6,027 nucleotides of DNA from Halobacteria archaeon. Its GTDB lineage: Archaea; Halobacteriota; Syntropharchaeia; Alkanophagales; Methanospirareceae. Shown here in pieces: positions 1 to 5,877 of the stretch. Numbering within the stretch: position 1 is the stretch's first letter; each line of letters starts with the position of its first letter. The notes beneath the pieces were generated by a model. That model was given only the letters and a program-made list of their open reading frames with translations, did not search any database and was not told the DNA's origin. The stretch covers positions 1-6,027 of the forward strand of contig JAOZPO010000089.1 in assembly GCA_029932715.1 (NCBI GenBank), written 5' to 3'. A program made the translations under genes and the position numbers.

Positions 1-178
1 CGAGATAGCAAGCTCGGCAGAAGAGAGCGCATCGTCATCTGAAGAGAGCTCTTCCGCAGTAGAAGAGCAGACGGCAGCCGTAGAACAGCTCAGCGCTGGT
101 ATGGAGAAACTATCGGAAATATCGGACCAGGCAGCAGAGATGATAGGCAAATTCAAATTGCGGGAGTTAAAGGAATAG
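1..178 (+). CDS. Methyl-accepting chemotaxis protein, C-terminal end (partial)
   Basis: This is the 3' end of a chemoreceptor gene whose start lies outside the window. The frame opens at base 2 and gives 58 residues ending at TAG 176-178. The Ala/Ser/Glu-rich heptad pattern (EIASSAEESASSSEESSSAV, then EEQTAAVEQLSAGMEKL) is typical of the C-terminal methylation helix of the receptor cytoplasmic coiled coil, where Glu/Gln pairs are methylated by CheR and demethylated by CheB. The chain closes with IGKFKLRELKE, like the F-K-L ending common in archaeal and haloarchaeal transducers. There is no NWETF-type C-terminal pentapeptide for tethering CheR/CheB, which is usual for archaeal receptors. The sensing domain, and so the ligand, cannot be known from this fragment. 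Its position next to the che genes suggests a receptor for this pathway. Family assignment is firm from composition and heptad pattern. Confidence 0.9.
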   Translation, partial: EIASSAEESASSSEESSSAVEEQTAAVEQLSAGMEKLSEISDQAAEMIGKFKLRELKE

Positions 179-183
179 AAAAA

Positions 184-206
184 CCCTTTTCTCCTTTTCT
201 CTTTTC
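184..206 (+). terminator. Pyrimidine-rich terminator tract after the receptor gene
   Basis: Five bases after the receptor stop codon lies an almost pure C/T tract with three separate T4 runs and no clear hairpin. Archaeal RNA polymerase ends transcription at oligo-T tracts without needing a stem, so this probably separates the receptor transcript from the following genes. Termination may be partial. Confidence 0.5.
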
Positions 207-210
207 GAGA

Positions 211-245
211 TGAATAAATAGCGCTTAGGGACTAAAAAAAGGAGG
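211..245 (+). promoter_or_regulatory. Possible TATA-like element and ribosome binding site of the first unknown gene
   Basis: An A/T-rich stretch AATAAATA (213-220) could be a TATA box. A start ~25 bases downstream would fall almost at the ribosome binding site, giving a very short leader, so the promoter reading is weak. The ribosome binding site GGAGG at 241-245 is clear and lies 9 bases before the ATG at 255; it fixes that start. Confidence 0.4.
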
Positions 246-254
246 CGTTAAAAA

Positions 255-731
255 ATGGAAACAGAAAGTGTGGTAAACATGAAAATAGCGGCAGAAGTGT
301 TAAAAGAGAAAGCAGTCATGGAGGGTGGTAGCATAATAGACACGGAACGTTTAATGCTGGACGTTCTACTAACAATAGACGAGTTAGTGCGTGAATCACA
401 GGGCATTAAGATAGAAGATGTAACACAGCAAGAAGAAAACGGTAATCTCGTGGTAGACCTCGCGATAGCGACCGAGGATTCAGGCGATTATGAAAGTAAA
501 CACGCTGCGGAGCGATTAGTACTGGACATTCTGCTATCAATAGATGAGTTGGTACACGAATCCGGGGGTATCAGGATACAGAACATAATACAGAAGGAAA
601 TAAGAGGTAAAATCGCTGTCGCCGTGCAAATAGTGGCAGAAGAGATAGAACTCGTAGGTGAGTTCTATGAAGATGATATTACGGATGTGGATATGATGCC
701 TGCTCCTTTAATTGCGGGCTGCGCATGTTAG
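255..731 (+). CDS. Unknown acidic protein with two tandem copies of a ~45-residue unit
   Basis: I do not recognise this 158-residue protein. It contains an internal duplication: residues 31-75 and 86-130 align without gaps at an offset of 55, with 23 identical positions in the first 44. Each unit reads as an amphipathic helix (ERLMLDVLLTIDELVRES and ERLVLDILLSIDELVHES) followed by a Gly-Ile-x-Ile turn and alternating hydrophobic residues typical of a beta hairpin, so a helix-strand-strand fold repeated twice is likely. There is no signal peptide or membrane segment, so it is probably cytoplasmic. The chain is strongly acidic (many Glu and Asp) and ends in a small Pro/Ala/Gly stretch with two cysteines (IAGCAC). 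The ATG at 255 is supported by GGAGG 9 bases upstream. It lies between a receptor gene and cheW, in the same direction as both, which suggests a chemotaxis-linked role, but that is inference from position only. It could be an adaptor or scaffold, or simply a passenger. Confidence 0.8.
   Translation: METESVVNMKIAAEVLKEKAVMEGGSIIDTERLMLDVLLTIDELVRESQGIKIEDVTQQEENGNLVVDLAIATEDSGDYESKHAAERLVLDILLSIDELVHESGGIRIQNIIQKEIRGKIAVAVQIVAEEIELVGEFYEDDITDVDMMPAPLIAGCAC
345..479 (+). repeat. Internal protein-coding repeat, copy 1
   Basis: This encodes residues 31-75 of the unknown acidic protein. It matches copy 2 (510-644) in frame with no gaps; shared residues include E-R-L-x-L-D, L-L-x-I-D-E-L-V, E-S-x-G-I-x-I and a later Q-x-E and G. 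The DNA is clearly related but has drifted, mostly at third codon positions in the helix part, so the duplication is not recent. Confidence 0.85.
510..644 (+). repeat. Internal protein-coding repeat, copy 2
   Basis: This encodes residues 86-130 of the same protein. The helix half is the better conserved part (14 of 18 residues from E86 to S103 match copy 1). The beta-hairpin half has diverged more: copy 1 carries an acidic Glu-Glu-Asn turn where copy 2 has a basic Ile-Arg-Gly-Lys one, so the two units may bind different partners. Confidence 0.85.
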
Positions 732-775
732 CATGATGTGGCGTTTTGTAATAAAAATAGGTGTTGAGAAGAAAG

Positions 776-1051
776 ATGGCAGGGGAAAAAGAAGAGCGAA
801 TGTGGACCTGGCTAATGCCAAGTGGAAAGAGGTATAATGTAGTGACAAACATAGAGGAAGGCACGATAAAAGTGTTTGACCCGGACAGGAAGCTGGTGAA
901 TAAAGAGGAGCAACTGAGTGCAGATGCTATACGATTCGTGGAGAAGAACTTTCTCGAGTACGAAGAAGCGAAAGTACGACTACAGGAACTGGAACTGGTA
1001 AAAGGGTCAGAAGGTAAATCCGGATCGGGGGGTGGGTGGATAATAAGATAA
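776..1051 (+). CDS. Unknown small protein, ~91 residues
   Basis: I do not recognise this protein. From the ATG at 776 it has 91 residues: MAGEKEERMWTWLMPSGKRY, then a segment with alternating hydrophobic residues (YNVVTNIEEGTIKVFDPDRK) that suggests a small beta sheet, then a probable helix (ADAIRFVEKNFLEYEEAKVR continuing to about residue 75), and a short Gly/Ser tail ending GGGWIIR. No signal peptide or membrane segment is visible. An in-frame GTG at 761 would add five residues, but AGGTG at 759-763 overlaps that GTG and lies 12 bases before the ATG, which makes it look like the ribosome binding site of the ATG start. It begins 44 bases after the duplicated-unit gene and ends 58 bases before cheW, all in one direction, so the two unknown genes are probably co-transcribed. 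Its stop codon lies in the loop of a strong RNA hairpin. Function is unknown; a chemotaxis link rests on position alone. Confidence 0.75.
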   Translation: MAGEKEERMWTWLMPSGKRYNVVTNIEEGTIKVFDPDRKLVNKEEQLSADAIRFVEKNFLEYEEAKVRLQELELVKGSEGKSGSGGGWIIR

Positions 1052-1071
1052 CTCATTATCTATCTACCCCC
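1028..1071 (+). promoter_or_regulatory. 17-bp RNA hairpin across the stop codon, upstream of cheW
   Basis: The left arm GGGGGTGGGTGGATAAT (1028-1044) pairs with the right arm ATTATCTATCTACCCCC (1055-1071) over 17 consecutive base pairs around a 10-base loop. Fourteen pairs are Watson-Crick and three are G-U wobbles (1034-1065, 1036-1063, 1038-1061). The wobbles pair only in the + strand RNA; the complementary RNA would have A-C mismatches there. The stop codon of the preceding gene (1049-1051) sits in the loop, and a T5 run (1079-1083) follows 7 bases after the stem. The structure could be an attenuator, an RNA processing or 3'-end-protecting element, or a modulator of cheW translation. The pairing is seen directly; the function is inferred. 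Confidence 0.65.
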
Positions 1072-1091
1072 ATACCGATTTTTAAATCAGA

Positions 1092-1100
1092 AGGAGGTGA
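1092..1100 (+). promoter_or_regulatory. Ribosome binding site of cheW
   Basis: AGGAGGTGA is close to a perfect complement of the archaeal 16S rRNA 3' end. It lies 9 bases before the ATG at 1110 and decides that start over the in-frame ATG at 1122. It follows a T-rich stretch (1079-1083) that could be part of a weak TATA element; I cannot tell this from an end of the preceding transcript. Confidence 0.75.
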
Positions 1101-1109
1101 AAATCCAAA

Positions 1110-1628
1110 ATGGAAGAAGACATGGATATAGAGAAACCAGAAGTAAATGCAGCAATAGGCGTAGAGGAAGGAGGCGTACACCAGCAGCAATTAGTGGTCT
1201 TCAAGCTCGGTGGTGAGGAGTTTGGGGTTAACATCGCGCAGGTACGAGAGATAATAAGGAAAGGCGATGTTACTGTGGTACCAAACGCGGCTGAGTTCGT
1301 TAAGGGCGTGATTAACCTTAGAGGACAGATAACCACGATTATAGACCTGAGAAGAAGGTTAGGGCTGCCAGAAAAGGAAGATGGTGATGAGCAGCAAGAA
1401 CGCGTAATCGTGGTCGAAGTGGGCAAAAATAGCGTGGGTATGGACGTGGATGCCGTTACTGAGGTGACGTACCTATCAGATAGCAATATAGACGAAGTAC
1501 CTACAATGATAAAACAGACTATCGGGACTGAGTATCTCAAGGGAGTAGGGAAACTACCGAACCGGCTGCTCATCTTGATAGACCTGAAGCGAGTGCTAAA
1601 CAGTGAAGTACTGGAGGAATTAGCCTAA
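1110..1628 (+). CDS. cheW: Chemotaxis coupling protein CheW
   Basis: CheW is the cytoplasmic adaptor that joins receptor tips to the kinase CheA in signalling arrays. The 172-residue product has a non-conserved acidic N-terminal tail (residues 1-24), then a full CheW domain: QLVVFKLGGEEFGVNIAQVR (27-46), the P-N-A/F-V-K-G-V-I-N-L-R-G region (58-72) with the family's NLRG signature, IIDLRRRLGL, the second strand set VIVVEVGKNSVGMDVDAVTE, and the C-terminal LPNRLLILIDLKRVL. The length is at the usual size for the family plus the tail. The start is fixed by the strong ribosome binding site just upstream. cheF begins 4 bases after the stop codon, so the two are probably translated together, which suits their roles at the input and output ends of the pathway. 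Confidence 0.97.
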   Translation: MEEDMDIEKPEVNAAIGVEEGGVHQQQLVVFKLGGEEFGVNIAQVREIIRKGDVTVVPNAAEFVKGVINLRGQITTIIDLRRRLGLPEKEDGDEQQERVIVVEVGKNSVGMDVDAVTEVTYLSDSNIDEVPTMIKQTIGTEYLKGVGKLPNRLLILIDLKRVLNSEVLEELA

Positions 1629-1632
1629 CAAA

Positions 1633-2598
1633 ATGCAATATCTGTTGCCCGGCGATGAAGGAAACTGGAAAGAGGGCCCGTTGGTGCTTCAAGACGGCTA
1701 TTTATACTTTGCCGCGAAGTCAGGACTGAAATCCGGTAAGCGCATTCCCATCCCAGGTCCTGCTGGCGACATAATGAATAAGTTAGTTGCCAAAATAGGT
1801 CTGGGTGGTTCGGGCAAAGGTACAAACGGCTATGCTATCCCTTTACGTAATATCCGGGACGTAATACGGGAAGAGGCAAGTATCTTAGCTATAAAATACA
1901 GTGATAATACAAACCCGCAGGAATCAGAAGCCGTGTCAGAACAGTTGCTCACCACGCAAGTCTCGGCAGACGAGCCGGTACTGAACGATGTGGAACGAGA
2001 GTTGATAATGGGTATAAACGCCTACCAGTTCAACGTTTATTTTACGCATGCGGGTGCAGGAGGAGTTCTGTCTATGGACAAGAACGTGGAACTTGAAAAG
2101 GGGCTTCTGAAGATTTCTGACCTTGCACTCTGGATTATCGGACGGGACGTGCATAAGAGAATCGCATGGGCAAACATAGTGAACGTGGAGCAGAAAAAGA
2201 GGAGTATCTATAAAGGCACAGAATACAGCGCTATCGCTATTGATTATTTCGGTGCGGACAGTACGGAGATAGTTTCTTCTATTGTCATTACCAGAGGCAA
2301 TACAGTGGAGATCTTGAAAGGGCATGTCATGGAGCTGCTGCGTGCTTATAAAATGGACGAAAAGCTTGGCGATATGGAGAACCAGGTAGTGTCTATGATG
2401 TACGCAGGTGCTTTAGACCTCTCAGAATCGGCATTCGCATCCACTGCTAAATCTTTTGGCATGAGCGAAGAAGACCTGAAGACAATGCTGGAGCATCTGA
2501 AAGAGCGGGACATCGTTGACCCTGCGACTCAATCACTTACGAGGAAAGGCATAAAGTACGTGGTTGACCTCTCGAAGGATGGTACGTTCGGTGGGTAG
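1633..2598 (+). CDS. cheF: Archaeal chemotaxis adaptor CheF (DUF439 family)
   Basis: CheF is found only in archaea that have both chemotaxis genes and an archaellum. In Halobacterium it binds CheY, CheD/CheC and archaellum accessory proteins, and it carries phospho-CheY output to the motor switch. The 321-residue product matches the family in length and layout: an N-terminal W-x-E-G-P-L-V-L strand region (12-19), repeated beta-rich segments with the form AIPLRNIRDV and WANIVNVEQ followed by AIAIDYFG, and a helical C-terminal part (about 248-315) that looks like a winged helix (LDLSESAFASTAKSFGMSEE, then MLEHLKERDIV and LTRKGIKYVV). A glycine-rich segment (residues 54-66, KIGLGGSGKGTNG) is probably a flexible loop. 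GGAGG inside the end of cheW (1613-1617) lies 15 bases upstream, rather far, so coupling to cheW translation is likely. Assignment is from recognised family pattern and context, not a search. Confidence 0.85.
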   Translation: MQYLLPGDEGNWKEGPLVLQDGYLYFAAKSGLKSGKRIPIPGPAGDIMNKLVAKIGLGGSGKGTNGYAIPLRNIRDVIREEASILAIKYSDNTNPQESEAVSEQLLTTQVSADEPVLNDVERELIMGINAYQFNVYFTHAGAGGVLSMDKNVELEKGLLKISDLALWIIGRDVHKRIAWANIVNVEQKKRSIYKGTEYSAIAIDYFGADSTEIVSSIVITRGNTVEILKGHVMELLRAYKMDEKLGDMENQVVSMMYAGALDLSESAFASTAKSFGMSEEDLKTMLEHLKERDIVDPATQSLTRKGIKYVVDLSKDGTFGG

Positions 2599-2600
2599 CA

Positions 2601-2672
2601 AGGGAAAAAGGCAAACCGTTCCAGGCTCCGAAGGTGTTAGAGGCAATAAATAAAGTCGTAGGTACGGGAGGT
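2601..2672 (+). pseudogene. Remnant of the C-terminal end of a cheY gene
   Basis: Between cheF and cheB, in a frame used by neither, the sequence reads R-E-K-G then KPFQAPKVLEAINKVVGTGG. This is the standard end of a CheY-type receiver domain: the conserved Lys followed by cis-Pro-Phe, then helix 5 with the L-E-A-I-x-K-V-V pattern. From memory, Thermotoga CheY ends with a very similar VKPFQPSRVVEALNKV. Upstream of the Lys there is no receiver sequence (the frame reads WYVRWVARE, with a stop at 2565-2567), so the break lies almost exactly at the Lys codon (2613). Downstream the frame runs without a stop to 2736-2738 inside cheB, in the wrong frame. cheY stands just before cheB in many archaeal che clusters, so this is best explained as what is left after deletion of a cheY at its usual place. 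A chance match is possible but unlikely given sequence and position. Confidence 0.7.
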
Positions 2673-2674
2673 GA
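2667..2674 (+). promoter_or_regulatory. Ribosome binding site of cheB
   Basis: GGAGGTGA overlaps the last codons of the cheY remnant. Its GGAGG core (2667-2671) is 5 bases before the ATG at 2677, a workable spacing. The in-frame GTG at 2671 overlaps the site itself and has no spacing, so the ATG is the better start. Confidence 0.6.
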
Positions 2675-2676
2675 GA

Positions 2677-3756
2677 ATGGCAATATTAGGAAAATGTCCG
2701 GTAGGAAAGAGCAAATTAAAGGCACTTGTGGTAGATGACTCGGCGTTCATGCGCATTCTTATCTCTGATCTGCTCAATGCCGACCCGGAAATAGAAGTAA
2801 TCGGCGTGGCAAAGAACGGAGAGGAAGCAGTAGCAAAGACGAAGTCGCTTTCGCCTGATGTAATAACAATGGATGTCGAGATGCCGAAGATGAACGGAAT
2901 AGATGCGGTAAAACAGATAATGAAAGAAAAGGAGACTCCTGTTATTATGGTAAGCGGAATCACGAAGAAGAACGCAGACGTTACGTTAGAAGCACTGGCA
3001 AATGGCGCCTTTGATTTCGTGACAAAACCTTCCGGCACGCTGTCCTTAGACATAGAAAAGGTACGGGACGAACTTATAGCGAAGCTAAAGGCTGCATGCG
3101 CGTCTACCGGTAAAATCAATAGAAGCCGGGTTCGCACTTCGATACCCATTCAGTTCTATAATCATGCAGATACAAAGCCAGCAGAACCCGGTCGAATAAG
3201 CAGAAAGGTAGTAGTCATCGGCTCGTCCACTGGCGGTCCGAAATCGCTTGACGAAATCTTTTCCGCACTTCCTGATGCTATCCCCGCAGGTATGCTCCTG
3301 GTTCAGCACATGCCGCCATATTTCACACGCTCGCTTGCCGAACGACTGGACAGCCATTCGGGTGTACACGTAAAAGAGGCAGGAGATGGCGATAGGATAA
3401 CAGACGGTTTTGCACTCGTGGCACCTGGTGATTATCACATGACCGTAAATAGCCGGAAGGTACACATGAACAAGAACCAGAAAGTAAATGCGGTCAGACC
3501 TTCTGTTGACGTTACCATGCAGACAGTAGCAAAAACTTACGGGTCCAACGTAGTTGGTGTAATTCTTACCGGTATGGGCAAGGACGGTGCAGTTGGGATG
3601 AAAGCGATAAAAGACAATGGTGGAAAAACGATAGCATGCGATGAGAAAACATCTATCATCTTTGGCATGCCAAAAGAGGCGATAAAACTCGGCTGCATAG
3701 ATAAAGTCGTACCGTTGCACGCAATAGCAGGCGAGATATTAAAAAGTATAGTATAG
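2677..3756 (+). CDS. cheB: Chemotaxis response regulator / protein-glutamate methylesterase CheB
   Basis: CheB removes methyl groups from receptor glutamates (and deamidates glutamines) when phosphorylated by CheA, giving adaptation. The product (359 residues from ATG 2677) has an N-terminal receiver domain with the acidic pair in LVVDDSAFMR (D20, D21), phospho-acceptor D66 in TMDVEMP, S93 in IMVSG and K117 in VTKPSG. After a linker (~125-175) comes the CheB methylesterase domain with its Ser-His-Asp triad: S184 in GSSTGG, H211 in LVQHMPPYFTRSLAERL, D303 in LTGMGKDGAVGM. All key residues are present, so the enzyme should be active. It has about 14 residues before the LKALVVDD strand, longer than usual; the alternative GTG at 2671 would add two more. 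It follows the cheY remnant and ends 18 bases before cheA. Confidence 0.96.
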   Translation: MAILGKCPVGKSKLKALVVDDSAFMRILISDLLNADPEIEVIGVAKNGEEAVAKTKSLSPDVITMDVEMPKMNGIDAVKQIMKEKETPVIMVSGITKKNADVTLEALANGAFDFVTKPSGTLSLDIEKVRDELIAKLKAACASTGKINRSRVRTSIPIQFYNHADTKPAEPGRISRKVVVIGSSTGGPKSLDEIFSALPDAIPAGMLLVQHMPPYFTRSLAERLDSHSGVHVKEAGDGDRITDGFALVAPGDYHMTVNSRKVHMNKNQKVNAVRPSVDVTMQTVAKTYGSNVVGVILTGMGKDGAVGMKAIKDNGGKTIACDEKTSIIFGMPKEAIKLGCIDKVVPLHAIAGEILKSIV

Positions 3757-3774
3757 GGAAGTTGATAAAAGAGA

Positions 3775-5787
3775 ATGAGCACTGATATAGACATATCACA
3801 ATATTTGAACGTCTTTCTTGAAGAGACGAAAGAGCACTTGCAGGCGTTTACACAGGCGATGATAGACATCGAGGATGCAGATGAGGAACGTGCTGCTGAA
3901 GTGTTAAACGCAGCGTTCCGTGCGGTACACACAGTAAAAGGCATGTCTGCTTCGATGGATTTCATGAATATGGAGCACTTATGCCACTCGATGGAAGACC
4001 TGATGGACGAACTCAGGACTGGCAGCAGCAGTGTAACCCCTGAACTGATAGACCTGCTGCTGGAATGCTCTACAAAGTTAGAGGAGCTGACCATCTGCAT
4101 CGAAGAAAACGGAAACGATGACATTGACGTATCAGAGGTACTATCAGAGCTCGCAAAGATAAAATGGGAGGGGAATAAGCATGAAGGCGCAAAAGATAAG
4201 TATGAAAAGAAAGCAGAGGAAGATAAAGAGGGCAATAAAGAAGAGAGAGAAAAGAAGGCTGGTAACACAGACGGAGAACGTAAAAGCTACGAATTAGCTA
4301 TTTTTGTGGACATGAATTGCGAGTTTAAAGGCGTAAGAGCTTTTTTAGCCTTAAACAAGCTTGCAGAAATAGGCACAGTTACCGAAACTGTTCCGTCACA
4401 GGACGATATAGAAAATGGGCAGTTTGATAGTGCGTTTAAGGTTAGCCTGGCGACTGAGGCGAATGAAGCGGAAATAAAGAATGCTCTTACTTCTGTTGCT
4501 GACATAGAAAAAGTAGATATAAGCGAAGCGAAGGTGGAAGCGGAAAAAGTAGCAGAAGCGGGAGAAAAGAAGCCAGAGGTGCCAAAAACGGATCGCAAGA
4601 GTATTAGTAAACATAAAGAAGCAGCGGTAAATAGTGTCCGCATAAAGTTAGACAAACTGGATACCGTAGTTAACCTCGTGGGTGAACTGGTAATAAACAA
4701 GAGCAGGCTTATTCAGATAGGCAGGGAGCATGATATAGAAGAACTGGGCAGCACGATGGCGGTCGTGGATAGAACGATAAACGATCTGCAATACGAAGTG
4801 ACGCAGATGCGGATGATACCGGTGGAGCACGTGTTTAACCGTTTTCCAAAGCTCGTTCGCGATATCTATCGTGGACAGGATAAGAAACTTGACTTCATAA
4901 TTGAAGGTAAGGAGATAGAACTCGACAGAACCGTTCTGGACGAGATAGTAGACCCGGTAACTCATTTGTTAAGAAACGCAGTGGATCATGGTATAGAAGT
5001 GCCGGAAGAGCGTGAGAAAGCAGGCAAAAGCGGGAAAGGTAGGGTTACGCTTGCTGCAAAGCGAGAAACAGGGCATGTGGTGATAAGCGTGGAGGACGAT
5101 GGAAATGGCATGGACGCGAGCAAACTAAAGGCTGCTGCTGTGCGTAAGGGACTATTATCAGAGGAAGAAGTCGCTAAGCTCAGTGACGGTGATACTTTTA
5201 AACTCATCTTCTTACCTGGATTCAGCACGGCGGAAAAGACGACCGCGGTTTCTGGTAGGGGTGTGGGCATGGAAGTGGTGAAGACGAAGATAGAGGCACT
5301 GGGCGGGTATGTGGATGTCCAGTCTAAAAAGGGAATAGGTACGAAAATAATCCTGAAGTTACCGCTTACCACTGCTATCATTCAAGCATTGCTCATTTCC
5401 GTCTGCAATAAAAGATACGCCATCCCGCTATCGAATGTAAAAGAGATTATAAGCGTGCCTAAAAGCGATTTAGCCACGATACAGGGCGCAACTGTGATTT
5501 CGCTCCGGGGTTCCATACTACCGATTGTCAGGTTGCAGTCAATTTTCGGACTATTCGATAGTAACGGTGGCAATGGCGGTCATAAAGCTAATTCCGTGGT
5601 GGTTGTGGTAGAGAGGAGCGAGGGTCGGATAGGATTAGTTGTGGACACAGCACTGGAACAGCAGGAGATAGTGGTAAAATCACCGGATGAGCACATGCAG
5701 GGTGCTAAGGGACTGGGGGGGTTCACCATTCTTGGTGATGGCAGCGTTATACCTATAATTGACATCTCTACGTTAGCAGTGGCATGA
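3775..5787 (+). CDS. cheA: Chemotaxis sensor histidine kinase CheA
   Basis: CheA is the receptor-controlled kinase that autophosphorylates on a histidine and passes the phosphate to CheY and CheB. The 670-residue product has all five domains. P1 (HPt) carries H52 in FRAVHTVKGMSASMDF. A Lys/Glu-rich linker (~147-171) leads to P2 (~172-250, the CheY/CheB docking domain). A second linker (~250-287) leads to P3, the dimerisation helices (from VRIKLDKLDTVVNLVGELVI at 288). P4 is the ATPase with N box DPVTHLLRNAVDHGIE (393-408), G1 box EDDGNGMD (440-447), GFSTAE (482-487) and G2 box GRGVGMEVV (494-502). P5 (~530-670) is a CheW-like domain with KRYAIPLSNVKEII and LRGSILPIVRL. Length and key residues are normal for an active kinase. 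The ribosome binding site is weak (GGGAAG about 13 bases upstream), so translation may depend on coupling to cheB, 18 bases upstream. Confidence 0.97.
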   Translation: MSTDIDISQYLNVFLEETKEHLQAFTQAMIDIEDADEERAAEVLNAAFRAVHTVKGMSASMDFMNMEHLCHSMEDLMDELRTGSSSVTPELIDLLLECSTKLEELTICIEENGNDDIDVSEVLSELAKIKWEGNKHEGAKDKYEKKAEEDKEGNKEEREKKAGNTDGERKSYELAIFVDMNCEFKGVRAFLALNKLAEIGTVTETVPSQDDIENGQFDSAFKVSLATEANEAEIKNALTSVADIEKVDISEAKVEAEKVAEAGEKKPEVPKTDRKSISKHKEAAVNSVRIKLDKLDTVVNLVGELVINKSRLIQIGREHDIEELGSTMAVVDRTINDLQYEVTQMRMIPVEHVFNRFPKLVRDIYRGQDKKLDFIIEGKEIELDRTVLDEIVDPVTHLLRNAVDHGIEVPEEREKAGKSGKGRVTLAAKRETGHVVISVEDDGNGMDASKLKAAAVRKGLLSEEEVAKLSDGDTFKLIFLPGFSTAEKTTAVSGRGVGMEVVKTKIEALGGYVDVQSKKGIGTKIILKLPLTTAIIQALLISVCNKRYAIPLSNVKEIISVPKSDLATIQGATVISLRGSILPIVRLQSIFGLFDSNGGNGGHKANSVVVVVERSEGRIGLVVDTALEQQEIVVKSPDEHMQGAKGLGGFTILGDGSVIPIIDISTLAVA

Positions 5788-5810
5788 ATGACTGAAAGGA
5801 ACAAGGTGTG

Positions 5811-5823
5811 TATTTATTTTTGT
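5811..5823 (+). terminator. T-rich terminator after cheA
   Basis: TATTTATTTTT, ending in a T5 run at 5817-5821 about 30 bases after the cheA stop, with no preceding stem. Oligo-T tracts like this end transcription in archaea, so the operon probably ends here, at least in part. Confidence 0.45.
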
Positions 5824-5834
5824 GTATGTCTGTA

Positions 5835-5865
5835 ACTAAATTTTGAATCATCAGAGACTAAATTT
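5835..5865. repeat. Two direct copies of ACTAAATTT, 22 bases apart
   Basis: ACTAAATTT occurs at 5835-5843 and again at 5857-5865. The 22-base period is close to two helical turns, which would place both copies on the same face of the DNA, as for a regulator binding cooperatively. In A/T-rich DNA a 9-base repeat can also arise by chance. Confidence 0.35.
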
Positions 5866-5877
5866 GGGAACGTCAAA

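Noticed and set aside
41..55. Near-palindrome GAAGAGAGCTCTTC in the receptor end
   Set aside because: It lies inside coding sequence made of repeated Glu/Ser codons, which explains the symmetry; no regulatory role is needed.
761..775. GTG at 761 as start of the small unknown gene
   Set aside because: This GTG lies inside the likely ribosome binding site AGGTG and has nothing suitable upstream, so the ATG at 776 is preferred.
733..837. Short + strand frame starting ATGATGTGG, about 34 codons
   Set aside because: It overlaps the start of the small unknown gene in another frame, has no ribosome binding site, and shows no conserved pattern; the 776 start has a better site.
1077..1088. Near-palindrome GATTTTTAAATC before cheW as an operator
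   Set aside because: Arms of five bases around two bases in A/T-rich DNA are expected by chance; kept only as a T-run following the hairpin.
2591..2653. Frame starting with GTG 2591 at the end of cheF
   Set aside because: It gives only about 20 residues of no recognisable type; the remnant of interest is in the adjacent frame.
679..5804. Many open frames of 60-240 codons on the minus strand opposite the che genes
   Set aside because: They lie opposite strong, fully recognised genes, are rich in Ser/Thr/Phe runs typical of antisense reading, lack ribosome binding sites, and contain no recognisable motifs.
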